A DNA stretch of 64,000 nt from Tubulanus polymorphus (GCF_964204645.1 NC_134030.1:22387210-22451209), one strand, 5' to 3'; counted from the stretch's first letter, positions 1 to 11,824 are shown. A program made the numbers and translations. The notes: a model not told the origin generated them from the letters alone.

Positions 1-144
1 ATCCCAGTCGTGGGTTCGAATGAAAAAGTGCTATGATAACCCCCCGGTTCGGGTAGAGCTGGTCCTACAAAACTCTTTTAGCTCCATGCAGTCATCAACT
101 TGTGTAATTTACTACTGGTTACCGTAAATTTAAAAACATTTCAG

Positions 145-306
145 TTATGCGCCGTATTTTTGGTCGAGATACCGAACCAGGTTGCCGCTTGGCTGGCCGT
201 TCTTTTCTTACCAATGAACTCAACTCTGAACCCACTTCTTAACACCATTCTAGCTATTGAAATTCATACGAGCTCGAAATATACACAGAAAACGATAGGA
301 CAATGA
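145..306 (+). CDS. 3' terminal exon of a leucine-rich-repeat GPCR (relaxin receptor / GRL101-like), partial
   Basis: A 53-codon exon follows a good acceptor (TTTAAAAACATTTCAG, ending at 144) and closes with TGA at 304-306. It encodes the end of extracellular loop 3 (VEIPNQVAAW), a hydrophobic seventh transmembrane helix (LAVLFLPMNSTLNPLL) and a short cytoplasmic tail. The VEIP...LP(M/V/I)NS(T/A)LNP pattern is that of TM7 in relaxin receptors and the molluscan GRL101-type LGRs. The usual NPxxY is NPLLN here, so the tyrosine is replaced by asparagine. All upstream exons lie outside the window. The gene is tail-to-tail with lunapark. The receptor class is an inference from one exon; another rhodopsin-like LGR is possible. 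Confidence 0.6.
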   Translation, partial: LCAVFLVEIPNQVAAWLAVLFLPMNSTLNPLLNTILAIEIHTSSKYTQKTIGQ

Positions 307-885
307 AGCAAGTAGGTGAAACTTTCAAAATCGTTATCACCAATAAATCAACCTTTTCGTTTATTTAGAAATTCAAAACCAGGAAGATTTATGTGACATT
401 CATACGTAGCTTCAGGTCCACATTTTCACAACATCAAAATCGATACCAAATTTTCAGGATTTGAAAATATGCTTTAAATTAGATCGATAATTAGATCTTG
501 TTATCTTTTTGACCTATAACCGTAGTTTAACGTGAAATTAGGAACGTTTTAGAAGGTATGAATATCATGCGCGGTATTTGAACTACCGTGACCGGTGAGA
601 TATCGGGAACTTGGATAACCTGTCGCCGCGCGGGGACTGGTTCCTTCGCCTAGCTGTCATGTGCTGTGGAGGCAACAGGTAACAGAAATAAAGCTGTAGC
701 AAACAAACGTTTAGTTTAATGTGTAGAATATATAAACTTGTATTCCCCACGTATAAATCTGTTATCCATTGTAAAAAGATTACGCAATTATAACTGCATG
801 CAATTATTTTAAACTGTAATAGAGTTGCGCAATAAATATGTATAGTCTACACTTTTGGTATTGTATCAATACACGCATTTGAAAA
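307..885. other. 3' flank of the GPCR gene, no gene seen
   Basis: AT-rich sequence without open coding structure. It presumably contains the GPCR 3' UTR; an AATAAA-type hexamer occurs near 687-692 (gaaataaagc) and another at 831-836. Confidence 0.4.
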
Positions 886-2030
886 GTCACAATCGAGTTT
901 TCCACCCAGAGACAGCCCTGAACATTCTCTGTCTAAGCCACAATCAGACACGACCACCCCGAGACAGCCCTAAACATCCTCCTGTCAAAGCCATAATCAA
1001 TCTTTCCACCCAGAGACAGCCCTGAACATCCTCTGTCAAAGCCACAATCAGACTCCACCCTGGGACTGCCCTGAACATCCTCTGTCAAAGCCACAATCAG
1101 ACTCCACCCTGGGACTGCCCTGAACATCCTCTGTCAAAGCCACAATCAGACTCCACCCTGGGACTGCCCTGAACATCCTCTGTCAAAGCCACAATCAGAC
1201 TCCACCCTGGGACTGCCCTGAACATCCTCTGTCAAAGCCACAATCAGACTCCACCCTGGGACTACCCTGAACATCCTCTGTCAAAGCCACAATCAGACTC
1301 CACCCTGGGACTGCCCTGAACATCCTCTGTCAAAGCCACAATCAGACTCCACCCTGGGACTGCCCTGAACATCCTCCTGTCAAAGCCACAATCAATCTTT
1401 CCACCCAGAGACAGCCCTGAACATCCTCTGTCAAAGCCACAATCAGAATCCACCCTGGGACTGCCCTGAACATCCTCTGTCAAAGCCACAATCATACTCC
1501 ACCCTGGGACTGCCCTGAACATCCTCTGTCAAAGCCACAATCAGACTCCACCCTGGGACTGCCCTGAACATCCTCTGTCAAAGCCACAATCAGACTCCAC
1601 CCTGGGACTGCCCTGAACATCCTCCTGTCAAAGCCACAATCAATCTTTCCACCCAGAGACAGCCCTGAACATCCTCTGTCAAAGCCACAATCAGAATCCA
1701 CCCTGGGACTGCCCTGAACATCCTCTGTCAAAGCCACAATCAGACTCCACCCTGGGACTGCCCTGAACATCCTCCTGTCAAAGCCACAATCAATCTTTCC
1801 ACCCAGAGACAGCCCTGAACATCCTCTGTCAAAGCCACAATCAGAATCCACCCTGGGACTGCCCTGAACATCCTCTGTCAAAGCCACAATCATACTCCAC
1901 CCTGGGACTGCCCTGAACATCCTCCTGTCAAAGCCACAATCAATCTTTCCACCCAGAGACAGCCCTGAACATCCTCTGTCAAAGCCACAATCAGACTCCA
2001 CCCTGGGACTGCCCTGAACATCCTCTGTCG
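886..2030. repeat. 49-bp satellite array with higher-order pattern
   Basis: About 23 head-to-tail copies of a unit built around CCACAATCAGACTCCACCC...GAACATCCTCTGTCAAAG. A variant unit with CAATCTTTCCACCCAGAGACAG, preceded by CCTCCTGTC instead of CCTCTGTC, recurs every third or fourth unit, giving a higher-order period. Long minus-strand open frames across it follow from the repeat and are not called as genes. Confidence 0.95.
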
Positions 2031-2560
2031 AACATGACTCATTATAACAAACTAAATTCAAAGATGTTCATTTTTTTAATAAATACAGATTTTATTTCGA
2101 AATGCTTCATATTAATCAAACATAAATCCCCCAGCAGGGGGCGCTCATAGTCACACAGTTATTAAGCAACCATTGAGGAAAGAGGCAACAATGAATTAAT
2201 TGCAATCATTTATATACGAGTGTTTGTGATGCATACAGGCACATGTGATACATGTACATGTATAAACATGCACATGTTATTACACATGCACATGTTTCTA
2301 CAGGTACATGTGCGCATATCTTTTTCCCGACTAAAAATGAAACTGATATGAAATGCACTCTGGTTTAATAATTATTAATAAATTAATATCAATCTTAAAC
2401 TAAATATTCTTTCAACTAGTTACATTTTATTTGGACCTGATTTACATAATCAGTAAGCTCGATCTTAGCTCATTTAGGTCTAAGGCTACAGAAATGATAC
2501 TTTTCAGATTTTTATTTCTGCAAAGTTTAAAAGTTGACCCACCGGCCGCCTATCTACCAT
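2031..2560. other. AT-rich spacer with clustered ACATGT palindromes
   Basis: No gene seen. At 2236-2318 the hexamer ACATGT and near variants (gcacatgtgat, tgtacatgta, gcacatgtt, ggtacatgtgc) occur many times in about 80 bp, a low-complexity self-complementary patch. Confidence 0.5.
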
Positions 2561-2562
2561 AT

Positions 2563-2735
2563 CTAGGGATCATTCATTTATTACGTACGCATAAAATTTG
2601 AATTTTTCAACCCCCTCCCCCCTCTGTAAGCAAAATCGGCCATTTTTTCATATACATTAAGCATTACAGTACGCAATCGCACTGACCCCCTCCCCCCTCC
2701 CCTAATGCTTATGTAATAAATGAATGATTCCCTAT
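2563..2735. mobile_element. MITE with about 28-bp inverted termini, TA flanks
   Basis: The left end (TAGGGATCATTCATTTATTA from 2564) is matched in reverse by the right end (GTAATAAATGAATGATTCCC, then TA, to 2733), with conserved inner sequence ACGTACGCAT/ATGCTTATGT. TA dinucleotides flank both ends, the target-site signature of Tc1/mariner-type elements. The interior is about 110 bp with two C-rich tracts and no coding capacity. Confidence 0.75.
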
Positions 2736-3172
2736 AGAAATGAACTGATTACAAATTTTTTTGTGAATTCACAAAAATGGCCGCTGAGGAGAAACAATGT
2801 ATCATCTTTTTAGCCTATTCTGATCTACCGGGGTTTGTGTAATCTGAATACCAGACGTTGTTACAATCCCCTACAAAGTGGTTTGGGGAACAACGGCTTG
2901 ATACTAGAATAATCTGATGTGAGAAGAGGCAGAGCCGAAAAGGAATACAATCATTCTAATAAAAAGAAAGCACATTTTTCTGCAGCACAAGGTTTTAAGG
3001 TTCCATCAGTTCCGCATCGGTGAAATACAATTCGTAACGTCGATGCCGATTTTTACGAAAATGTTCGCCAAAAACTTGTCTCATTTTCGCGTCACAAATT
3101 ATTCACAAATTGCACGATGATAAAGTGAAAAAAAAAACGACAGAATTTCATCCGTCATCCGTCGTTTTTTTT

Positions 3173-6100
3173 CTAATCTGATTTTTTATCGCGCGGTGAT
3201 TTTTCCGACGCGTTTTGCTCGATTGAATTCCGTTCGGACTCGACGCTGGTTGTCGTCGAGTCCGCGACCGTATCCGCGTTTTCCTCTTCATCGGGGAAAA
3301 TGTCGTTCGGGATTTCGATGTCCGGTGAACCGGGCGCGCTCCCCGAGTCCGATTCCGTCGAGCCTGGAAAATAAAATGAATTACGGTTTTACATTATTAA
3401 ATAAATCTGGTTGAGTCGGCGAGGTCACTCTCTACGTGCTTAAATAACTTTCAAAACTGGTCAAGAGAAGCTGTTGTCGTCTCATAGGAAGAATAGATCA
3501 GGGAGGGGAGAGGGAGTGGAGAGGCAGAGGGGAGGGAGGAGAGAGTGGAGAGGGGAGGGGGAGTGGGAAGGGAGAGGGGAGGGAGGAGAGAGTGGAGAGG
3601 GAGAGGGGAGTGGAGAGGGAGGAGAGAATGGAGAGGGAGAGGAGAGAATGGAGAGGGAGAGGGGAGTGGAAAGGGGAGGGATGAGAGAGTGGAGAGGGAG
3701 AGGGAGGAGAGAGTGGAGAGGAAGAGGGGAGTGGAAAGGGGAGGGATGAGAGAGTGGAGTGGAGAGGGAGAGGGGGAGTGGAGAGAGAGAGAATACAAAC
3801 CTTCAGCGTCATAGAGTTGTTGTTGTATAATAGAAGGCTCAAGTCGAGGAGCGTGCGGACGGTTTTTACGAGCTGGATTTATCGTGTAACAGTAACAACA
3901 ACGAAATGCTGAAAACAAACGAAAACAGAAAATCATTTTTAGAAATCGATTTTACTTCAAAATCCCAAATAACGAAGTCAAGGCGGTTTAATTTGCAATG
4001 ATTAATTCATAGTTATTTTCAGTCAGTCCCTTTGCGTATAGCATCCTCCAGCGACCTAGATTCGAATGGTTTATAGACTTGCCACGGTACGAAACCCTGT
4101 CGCACTAGCCCCAGTGCGCGGTTATGTATGCAACTTAGAAATGTCATTATTAGCCAAAGAGAAATCCTGTTTTATTTAAGCCTTTAATCAGTAATCAGTA
4201 ACTAGGGAGCGATTTGAATAGACCAGCTTTAGTGGGAATAGAATATTCAAGTATAGAGTTAATAAGATACACAATATCTGTGTAAGATGAATGAACGCGA
4301 GAAATCCCACAATGATTTAAACCAAGAATGAAAAGTTCTTTATTTAATATAGAACTTTTCATTCTTGGCTTAATCAAAATAATTCTGAAATTCCCTGATT
4401 TTCCCTGATGTCCCTGTTCCGTAAGAACCCTGGGGACGGTTGCACAGTCGTGGCTCGGACTTAAGACCAGTCTAAGACCAACTTAGTTCTATAGCCAATC
4501 TAACAACTTAAGACCAGTCTTAAGATTTAAGACCACTTGAGTCACAACTGTGCAATTGGGCCCAGATATCAAAATGATAAATTTCGAGCAATGTTTCAGC
4601 TAAATAATATCAGCCATGATCAGGCGTACTGTGAACAGAATGAATTAACAAAATGTATAAATAAACATTCTATCAATTTCATTCTCGTAAGTCAAGTATT
4701 GATTTCAGTCAAGCATTCTAACTCATTTTCCTGTGAACAGATGGCGACACCGGACAGCCTAACATGTCTAGCAAAGCCTGAAAGTGCATCACCATACAAT
4801 TAGCATGTACTAGGGGGTATAGAAACCAGGGGTCACGTGGGTCAGATTCCTGAAGTTAAGAAGATCGTCAGTAGTAATGGTACAAAACACTTAAGACGAT
4901 CTCCAAAGACTTTGGCCGATATTTTGGACGCATTAACGCAAGAATCTGATGATAATTCATCTACGGATGAATCATGATAGTGCCGATCATGGCTGGCCAG
5001 ACAATCCGAATGACCAAGAGATACTCTGACCAGAGGCGCAGACCCTGAAGGTGATCCCTAAGACGTGGTATCATTCGAATGCTTTTAAATAGAGCTGTCA
5101 TTAAATACATTATACTGTACATTAAATGACAGCTCTTTTCAAAGTCATACTAGTATACAATTACAGGGTTATCCCTTATATCAACTGAGTTATATAGTTT
5201 TCCCCTTGCGTCCTACAAAATCAGTCACAGGCTGAAAACGGGATCAGTGCGGTGTTTTCCCATTTATTGTTTATCCGTTAAATCTGCCTCAGCGATTCTA
5301 CAACGAGCAATCAATCTGATCGGTGCCTGTTTGGTGGATGATCCGGCACAATTCAAGAATAGGGGACTATAGCAATATATATGTAGTGATAGTAATCAAA
5401 TAAGTAATAATAATAGTAATTGATAACGATGATATATAATGATAGTAATATATATAGTAATTAATGAAGATTAGGGAACTAAACCTAACCCTAAACCTAA
5501 CCACTAGTCCCCTATTCTTGAATCTTACCGATGATCCTACATTGATGCAGTAACATAATTTCATACTCGCTAAATTTTTACAGATTAAAGTCGACTAGAC
5601 TGAATTGAATTTGCTTACACATATATTCGAATTCCTCTTTGAGAGCCATCCCGTTATGAGATAAACACTGTCGACAGATGAGAGCGTAACGATTCTGAGG
5701 ACCATCGCCGACGAGATACTCGACCAGTCTGTCTACGTTCGTTCGATCGCGCGGAATGATCGGACGCGGCAACGGTGGCCCGGGAGGACCGTACAACGCA
5801 GCAGCCGGTGAACCTGAAAATACGTAAAAGGACTGAATTTGTAAAAATCTGTATTTCACAAACTCTTACTCAGCTACTAACTCAGTATTTGACACCAACT
5901 CGGGGTAGAATTTTACCAGTCTCAACTTTACCGCAGTAAGAGACAGAGTCTACTGTATTTCACAAACTCTTACTCAGTATTTGACACCAACTCGGGGTAG
6001 AATTTTACCGGTCTCAACTTTACCGCAGTAAGAGACAGAGTCTACTGTATTTCACAAACTCTTACTCAGTATTTGACACCAACTCGGGGTAGAATTTTAC

Positions 6101-9100
6101 CGGTCTCAACTTTACCGCAGTAAGAGACAGAATCTACTGTATTTCACAAACTCTTACTCAGTATTTGACACCAACTCGGGGTAGAGTTTTACCAGTCTCA
6201 ATTTAACCGCAGTAAGAGACAGAGTCTACAATGTACTTACCGGGCTGTTGTGAATTTGGGAAACCATTTTTTTGCTGCATTGATGCTGAAGGTGGGAATA
6301 TGTGTCTTTGATTGGTGACTGGCGGGCGGGGTAGCCGCGGGGTACCCGTATGCGGGATAGAGCCCGGCGGGCTTCCTCCTGGCGTTCGATGGCGCACATC
6401 TAGATTATCAAAACAGAAAATGTAAATTTTACAAATTCTTCCGGGTGTAAGTAACATTTACAAATGGAGCCGGTTTGTGAAGTTCTAAATCATGAATATT
6501 ACCTGATCCCAGTCCGGGGGTCCGAAGCCGGTCAGACAGCGGGGTAGATATAGGTTTCTGTAAAAAAGAATTTTAAAATCATAGGTTTTTTTTCTTATTT
6601 CGAAGATCGGCTCGACAACTGCAGAAGCGGGTCTAGGGTTCAAGTTAAAACTGATCTATCATTACAGATGCACTCTCCACAAAACCAGGCCTATATATTC
6701 CTCGCTTGCCAGGGTTTTATAGCCTCCCATCAAAGCTCATGCTGACACAAACCCTGGTCGCAAACCCTTCACTGGCCTATCAGACCGTCAAAATATCCTC
6801 CGTCAGCAGCCAGGGTTTGTGTTGGAGTGAGTGAGGCAGGAGGCAATCAAACCCTGGCATGCGAGGATGTCATTGTTCAGAAAATAAGATTACAAACCGA
6901 TTATGTTCAAATTAAAAGAAATTTAAAATCGAGAATTTATTTATTAATAATAATAATAATAATTATTCAAAAAATCTAAAAGACACGACGTTTCAATCAT
7001 TTATTTTAATTTGTACACAGTGGGTTTCTATTTTATTATCTTTTCACCACGTTTGAGTGTTGCTATCGTTCCATGTTGTTCAGAAATTCATTTTTTAAGT
7101 CAATAAAAGGTTGTGCTTTTTTTTTGTCTTACCTCAATTTTCTTGAATTGTTCCGGGTCGAATTTCTCCAATATTTCTTTCGCTTTCTTATAAACCTCTT
7201 TCTCCATCACTTCCTCCAGCTAAACACGAACGAACAAGAAACGAACGCAGTGAAAATAAAATTCATTATTTCCAAATTCGCAGAAATGAAATTTCAAATT
7301 TTCAAACGTTAACTCACGATGTCTTTCTTTTTGGTCCTCAAATCTCGCAGTTTTCCATCTGAAACAATTAAAATGATCTTGCAGTAAACTTTCCTGTGAT
7401 TTACAGTCGACTGTCTGCACTGTGGAGCTGGATCCAGTTCCACAGTGGACTGACTGCCTGCACTGTGGAGCTGGATCCAGTTCCACAGTGGACTGCCTGC
7501 ACTGTGGAGCTGGATCCAGTTCCACAGTGGACTGTCTGCACTCTAGAGCTGGATCCAGTTCCACAGTTGTCAGTTAGAGTTAACTCTGAACTCAGAATCC
7601 AGTTCCACAGTTGTGGTGAGTTAGAGTTAACTCTGAAATCAGGATCCAGTTCCACAGTTACGAGTTAGAGTCAACTTTGAACTCAGGATCCAGTTCCACA
7701 GTTGTGGTGAGTTTGAGTCAACTTTGAACTCAGGATCCAGTTCCACAGTTGTGGTGAGTTAGAGTCAACTTTGAACTCAGGATCCAGTTCCACAGTTGTG
7801 GTGAGTTACTATAAACTCAGGATCCACAGCAATTAGTTTAAGTGGAGCTATTTAATACACAATACACAAGACTTCATGAGACAAGATTGAAGGGGAGGAA
7901 GGAAGGGTCAGGGGGAGGGGGTGGGTGAGGGGGTTAATACCTGTTCTCGATGTGCGCTGTATAAAATACCAATGTAAAAATCTTTTTAACAGCCATATCC
8001 TAAAAAAGACAAAGGAAAGCAAATTCGAATAATCAAATTTCAAATTCGACCAATCGCTGATCAGATAATCTAACGGCTGAACTTACAATCCGGGGAATAT
8101 GATAAGAGGAAGAGAGTGGAGTATTCGTTCGGTCCAGTTTGTCGGGAAATACCCGAAATAGAACACAAGTGCCGCGATGATATATAGGACAATCGACCAG
8201 ACAATCAAATAGCCGACAATCGTTTTCTGTGATTGTAAATTCTGAGCGCGAGATTTCTCATAACTTTTTATCTCCTGAAAGAATAAACTGTGAAATTATA
8301 GAAACTTGATTCCAAAAGTTGCATGTTCTCTGTTGTTCCCAGACGGTAGATTGTTCCTAAGAAGAAGGCCCAGTTTTCATTGAATGGGATAATATCATCA
8401 AAGTTCCGCAGTTCTGGATCCAGTTCTGTATCTAGTTCCACAGTTCTGGATACAGTTCCACAGTTCTGGATCCATTTCCACAGTTCTGGATACAGTTTCC
8501 ACAGTTCTGGATACAGTTCCACAGTTCTGCAACCAGATCCACAGTTCTGGATCCAGTTCCACAGTTCTGGATTTAACGGAACTGGATCAGAAATCCAATA
8601 ATAATCACCAAAACAAAACGTACCTTTTCTAATGATTCAAGCTGTTCTACTGTTGTTGGCTTTTTCTACAAAACACAAACATATACATCAAAAGAAACGT
8701 CTCAGGAAACGTAAACAGACCCAGGACTTACAGGAGTAGGCTCCCTGGAGGGCATCTCAGTGGGACATTCACATGGCTTTTAGAACAATACCAATTGGAG
8801 CGTTTTGTAAGATTGGCAGACCGGATCTGCAGACCGGAGGGGGTCATCTGAAAGATACTGGACCTGGAGTCACTGATACTGGTTTTATGTTGATGGTCCG
8901 AGACTGAGAGTGAGCCAGATGGCAGAAACAACCAGATGGCCTCACTAACTTCAGCTAATGCTTTTTATTTCTATACTGCCATTCTGACAAACCCACCCAA
9001 AATTTGAATGCCATAATGGAGGGTTCAGAGAGTGCACCACTTTCACTTTGACCCACTGCACTTAATGTCCTGACACCGATTTCAACAAATAGAACAAACT

Positions 9101-9229
9101 CGTTTAAATTAAATTCGGCTGAAAATTTCAAATCTCTCTTAATCCAAAATCAATTTAATCGTTGCATTTTAAACTGGCAAATCGTGAATTATGAGAACTT
9201 ACCCGCCAGCGAGATATGATAGAACCCAT
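3173..9229 (-). CDS. LNPK: Lunapark, ER three-way-junction protein (complete, 11 coding exons)
   Basis: CDS is complement(join(3173..3363, 3801..3908, 5619..5813, 6241..6399, 6503..6557, 7133..7219, 7318..7358, 7941..7999, 8087..8274, 8624..8665, 9203..9229)), 1152 nt, 383 aa. Every junction is GT-AG and keeps frame. The protein starts MGSIISRW (Gly2 fits the family's N-myristoylation), then a short coiled coil (TVEQLESLEK), two membrane spans at about 42-64 and 75-98, a second helical segment (LRDLRTKKKDILEEVMEKEV), a proline-rich linker, and the lunapark zinc ribbon. The ribbon reads EYLVGDGPQNRYALICRQC...RCCYC with zinc ligands C266, C269, C288 and C291, followed by NPARKNRPHAPRL. The acidic C-terminus ends SPRDKKSD. 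Lunapark stabilises three-way junctions of tubular ER. Family length is about 380-430 aa, so the model looks complete. Introns hold several tandem repeats. Confidence 0.95.
3498..3795. repeat. GGAGAG purine microsatellite in LNPK intron 10
   Basis: Nearly pure AG/GGGAG simple repeat of about 300 bp. Open frames on both strands here are low-complexity shadows. It starts just past the splice donor of the zinc-ribbon exon (3801). Confidence 0.95.
4322..4368. repeat. Perfect 18-bp inverted repeat
   Basis: CCAAGAATGAAAAGTTCT (4322-4339) pairs with AGAACTTTTCATTCTTGG (4351-4368) across an 11-nt AT-rich loop, inside LNPK intron 10. Confidence 0.85.
4438..4562. mobile_element. MITE family B copy 1 (TTAAGACCAGTCT palindrome)
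   Basis: A snap-back element: GGTTGCACAGTCGTGGCT...CTTAAGACCAGTCTAAGAC...CTATAGCCAATCTAACAACTTAAGACCAG...GTGCAATTGGGCCC. Related copies lie at 37047-37185 and 60388-60522. Confidence 0.7.
5351..5523. mobile_element. MITE family C copy 1 (ATTCAAGAATAGGGGACTA ends)
   Basis: Terminal inverted repeat ATTCAAGAATAGGGGACTA at the left and its complement at the right. The interior is AT-rich (TATATA/GATAGTAAT) and carries a telomere-like CTAACCCTAAACCTAACC stretch next to the right end. An inverted second copy is at 33398-33576. Confidence 0.8.
5846..6228. repeat. About 92-bp tandem repeat in LNPK intron 8
   Basis: Four copies of a unit running GTATTTCACAAACTCTTACT...ACCGCAGTAAGAGACAGAGTCTACT, ending close to the donor of the exon at 6241. 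Confidence 0.9.
6689..6868. mobile_element. MITE with CCTCGCTTGCCAGGGTTT inverted ends, copy 1
   Basis: Left CTCGCTTGCCAGGGTTTTA and right AATCAAACCCTGGCATGCGAG are inverted. Further CAAACCCTGG/CCAGGGTTTG pairs sit inside. A related copy is at 43905-44014 and a fragment near 48316 (tgccagggtttgctgg). Confidence 0.65.
7408..7850. repeat. CCAGTTCCACAGT tandem cluster in LNPK intron 4
   Basis: Repeated GGAGCTGGATCCAGTTCCACAGTGGACTG units grade into GAGTTAGAGTCAACTTTGAACTCAGGATCCAGTTCCACAGTTGTGGT units. Both match the ends of the family A MITE (26294, 32552, 45039). Confidence 0.85.
8398..8580. repeat. CCACAGTTCTGGAT tandem cluster in LNPK intron 2
   Basis: About nine copies of a roughly 20-bp unit (TCCACAGTTCTGGATACAGT), the same terminal motif as family A MITEs. 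Confidence 0.85.
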
Positions 9230-10740
9230 TCTTCGTCTGACAGTCAGTCAGTCAGACTCCAGACAGATGACTCAAGAGTCAAAGTTTCAATCTTGAATTT
9301 TGATCGGCGACCATTTGAATTGTTTCATTTCCTACATTGAACTGGGACGTTAGATCTTCGACGCCAGATACCGTCACTTCAGATCGACCGTGCTAGGCCT
9401 TGGGCAAAATGAAAACAAATTTCTGAAGTGCATAAATATTAAATATTCGAACTGTAATTATTGATTAACGCGATATAATTTAGTTTATACTGTTAAAAGT
9501 ACCTACTTTGTTTATTACTTAATCTGAGACCAAGGTCAACATACAGGTTAGCGCGACGCTCGTCGGTTCAGCTAAGGTAATGTATTGATCGTTGTTTTAT
9601 ATTAGACTGTCGTGTCAGAGCCTCGAAAGTGTCAGGTCCGCATCGGGAACCTCCTGAGCTAGGTTTAGGATTGTATCGCATGTTGAACCCTGTCTGACCC
9701 GCATGTTCTACATGCGCAAGAAATAAATCAATGTCATCAGTTAATAAAAATGAATAAATCAATTTTCTAAGTGTTTTCGTGTACTTCGAAAACCTTTCCG
9801 TGAACCTCCTTTAAATCAATTTGTTCTACTTGTGCTCAGGGCCCAAGACCTGACATGACAGAGTGGGACCTCAGGTGACAGGTTGATTCGCTAAAATGAA
9901 AATCGTTATGACTGAACCGATGAGACGTGATAAGAAGACATGATAGGCGCGGATTTAGAACACATGATAGCCGATGAGAACATATCGTAGTGCTTTCTGA
10001 ATATATTATTCAAAAACAGGCGGTGCAACCAGGATAATCTAAGCTCATCTTGCTTTTGGTATCTTCTTCATGTGTTCTTCAAACTTGAAACTTTTCCCGT
10101 TGAATTACAGTCTCCCCTCTCCATCTCCTCTCCCCTATTGAATTCATCAGAATGCGTCACTTATTTATATCATATCACATTATTTACCATCAAAGAAGGC
10201 CTCAGGCAGCCTCATTAATCAATCTGTCGTTGGAACTACTTTTTGTTCAGGTGCGCGTCACAAGACTCGCTGCGATGTAATCTGTGCGTGTACTGCATAT
10301 GAAAAGCGTGCCTCATGTGGTGGCCTAGTTAAAAGTTTTCCAGGAAACTGCATTTGATTCAACTGATTTATAAAAGATTCACGGACCGGCCGTGAAGGGC
10401 AGTGAAATGGGGGTGTTATTAAAACTATACACTACTAAGACTAAGACAGTATGCACTTAGAGGTGTAAGCTAACTATGATGACTAAAACGAAGTCCGATG
10501 AGCTATTGCACTCATTAGAAATCATCACTCGGGGTGCTATCTGTGTATTCAACCATCTCTGCCAATGAGTGTAGGCAATACCAGATATAAACAAATGCAT
10601 GTGAAACGTTGGTCGGTTTTCTCCGGTGCATATAGTCTTTTTATTTAGTAGTGCTTCGTTTTTAGTTACACTTATTGCTTAACTCAACGAATGACAAATT
10701 TCAAAATCATATTTATTCTCATACAACAATTATACAAAAT
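9230..10740. other. Upstream region of LNPK, no gene seen
   Basis: AT-rich. The first few hundred bases should hold the LNPK 5' UTR and promoter; no TATA box or clear initiator was assignable. A sequence like the ADAR upstream hairpin arm (GACCTGACATGACAG) occurs at about 9847. Confidence 0.4.
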
Positions 10741-10749
10741 GTCAGGTTC

Positions 10750-10922
10750 GTGCTCGAGGAATTATAACGTAATCTCCTCGAACACGTGGACTTTCAAAAA
10801 ACAACTAGTCCAACCACCATAGGCGTATAAACTATAAATGAGTGTTTATACGCCCCTTGGTCCAAACATAGACTCTAAAACAAATAAGTCTATGGCCCAA
10901 CCATGGACTAAATTGTCCATGG
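10750..10922. repeat. Run of four different short hairpins
   Basis: GTGCTCGAGGA/TCCTCGAACAC (10750-10786), GGCGTATAAAC/GTTTATACGCC (10822-10854, perfect 11 bp), CATAGACT/AGTCTATG (10867-10894) and CCATGGAC/GTCCATGG (10901-10922). The stems are unrelated in sequence. Confidence 0.7.
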
Positions 10923-11567
10923 CCCCCGCACTAAAACCAGAGATAAACCTGGCCAAATACTCTGGAAAGCGTAGGATTAATCAATCTGATTTACATTCTT
11001 TACATCATTTATTTTCGCATATCAAATTATTAACTTTTAGCTTATTTTCTCAAATTTTAATAGTAATTTTATTTCTATTACTATGTATGAAATTGTACTA
11101 ACTTTAAAATCACAAAAGTTACATGTAAGGTATTTAGAAGTCTTTATCTACGATACATTTCCACTACAGCTGATTAATACAATTTTCATCAATGGGAAAA
11201 TTACAAAAAATACACAAAGAGTTGTAAACTTTGATCCATAAAACACCGAAAAAAGGACTAGTCTGAAAGTCTAAGATTATGAATTTGACAATTCATGAGG
11301 TCAATATAACCGACACTTTGTTATATTTCATGAAATATGAATCTATCATCGTCAACTTTTCAAATGACATCGAGATTGAGGACATCTTAATTATATCAAG
11401 AAAAAACATCAAACCTACAAATTCACTCACTCTGGAAAGCGTAAGGTTAACTAATTAATCTTAATTATTACTAGAAAACTAAAAACATTGCCAAATTTTC
11501 CTCGTCTTTAAGAGATTTCTTCAAACATCATCAACTACTTTTTCACAAATTTTACATTTGAAACATA
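10923..11567. other. AT-rich spacer, no gene seen
   Basis: No coding structure. The short phrase ACTCTGGAAAGCGTA(G)G(A/T)TTAA appears twice (about 10961 and 11431), hinting at an old duplication. Confidence 0.4.
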
Positions 11568-11824
11568 GCAGGGTCTGATTTAACAATTTCAATTGCCCGG
11601 GACAAGTATGTTTTCATTAGGGCATGAAGGTTATCATAATCACTAATCCACCGGGCTTGTGTAATTCTATGTCTCAAAGCTTTTATCCCACTCGATGCAA
11701 GGGATTATTGTGTCACAATCGGACTATTCATGTAGAGCAAGTTGATTTTTGAGGTGGCAAGTGATACTACATATCTGCTTGCCCCAAGGTCAAGTGGCAT
11801 TTATTCCTCAGATCAAACCCTGCA
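11568..11824. mobile_element. MITE family D copy 1 (GCAGGGTCTGAT ends)
   Basis: Left GCAGGGTCTGATTTAA and right CAGATCAAACCCTGC are inverted termini of a 257-bp non-coding element. The interior (CCCGGGACAAGTATG...CTTGCCCCAAGGTCAAGTGGC) is shared with the copy at 46447-46713. Confidence 0.85.

Noticed and set aside
1-40. tRNA B-box-like GGGTTCGAAT near the window start (possible SINE or tRNA)
   Set aside because: No A-box, acceptor stem or tail can be seen in the window, so a tRNA or SINE cannot be supported.
886-2030. CRISPR-like regular repeats and long minus-strand ORFs
   Set aside because: Units are contiguous with no unique spacers, and the setting is an intron-bearing animal genome; ORFs simply follow the repeat period.
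3451-3936. Ser/Pro/Leu-rich 161-aa minus ORF
   Set aside because: Mostly the AG-rich microsatellite read through; only the part at 3801-3908 is real (LNPK zinc-ribbon exon).
5490-5510. Interstitial telomere repeats suggesting a chromosome end
   Set aside because: Short, imperfect and inside a MITE copy that recurs at 33.4 kb; genes continue on both sides.
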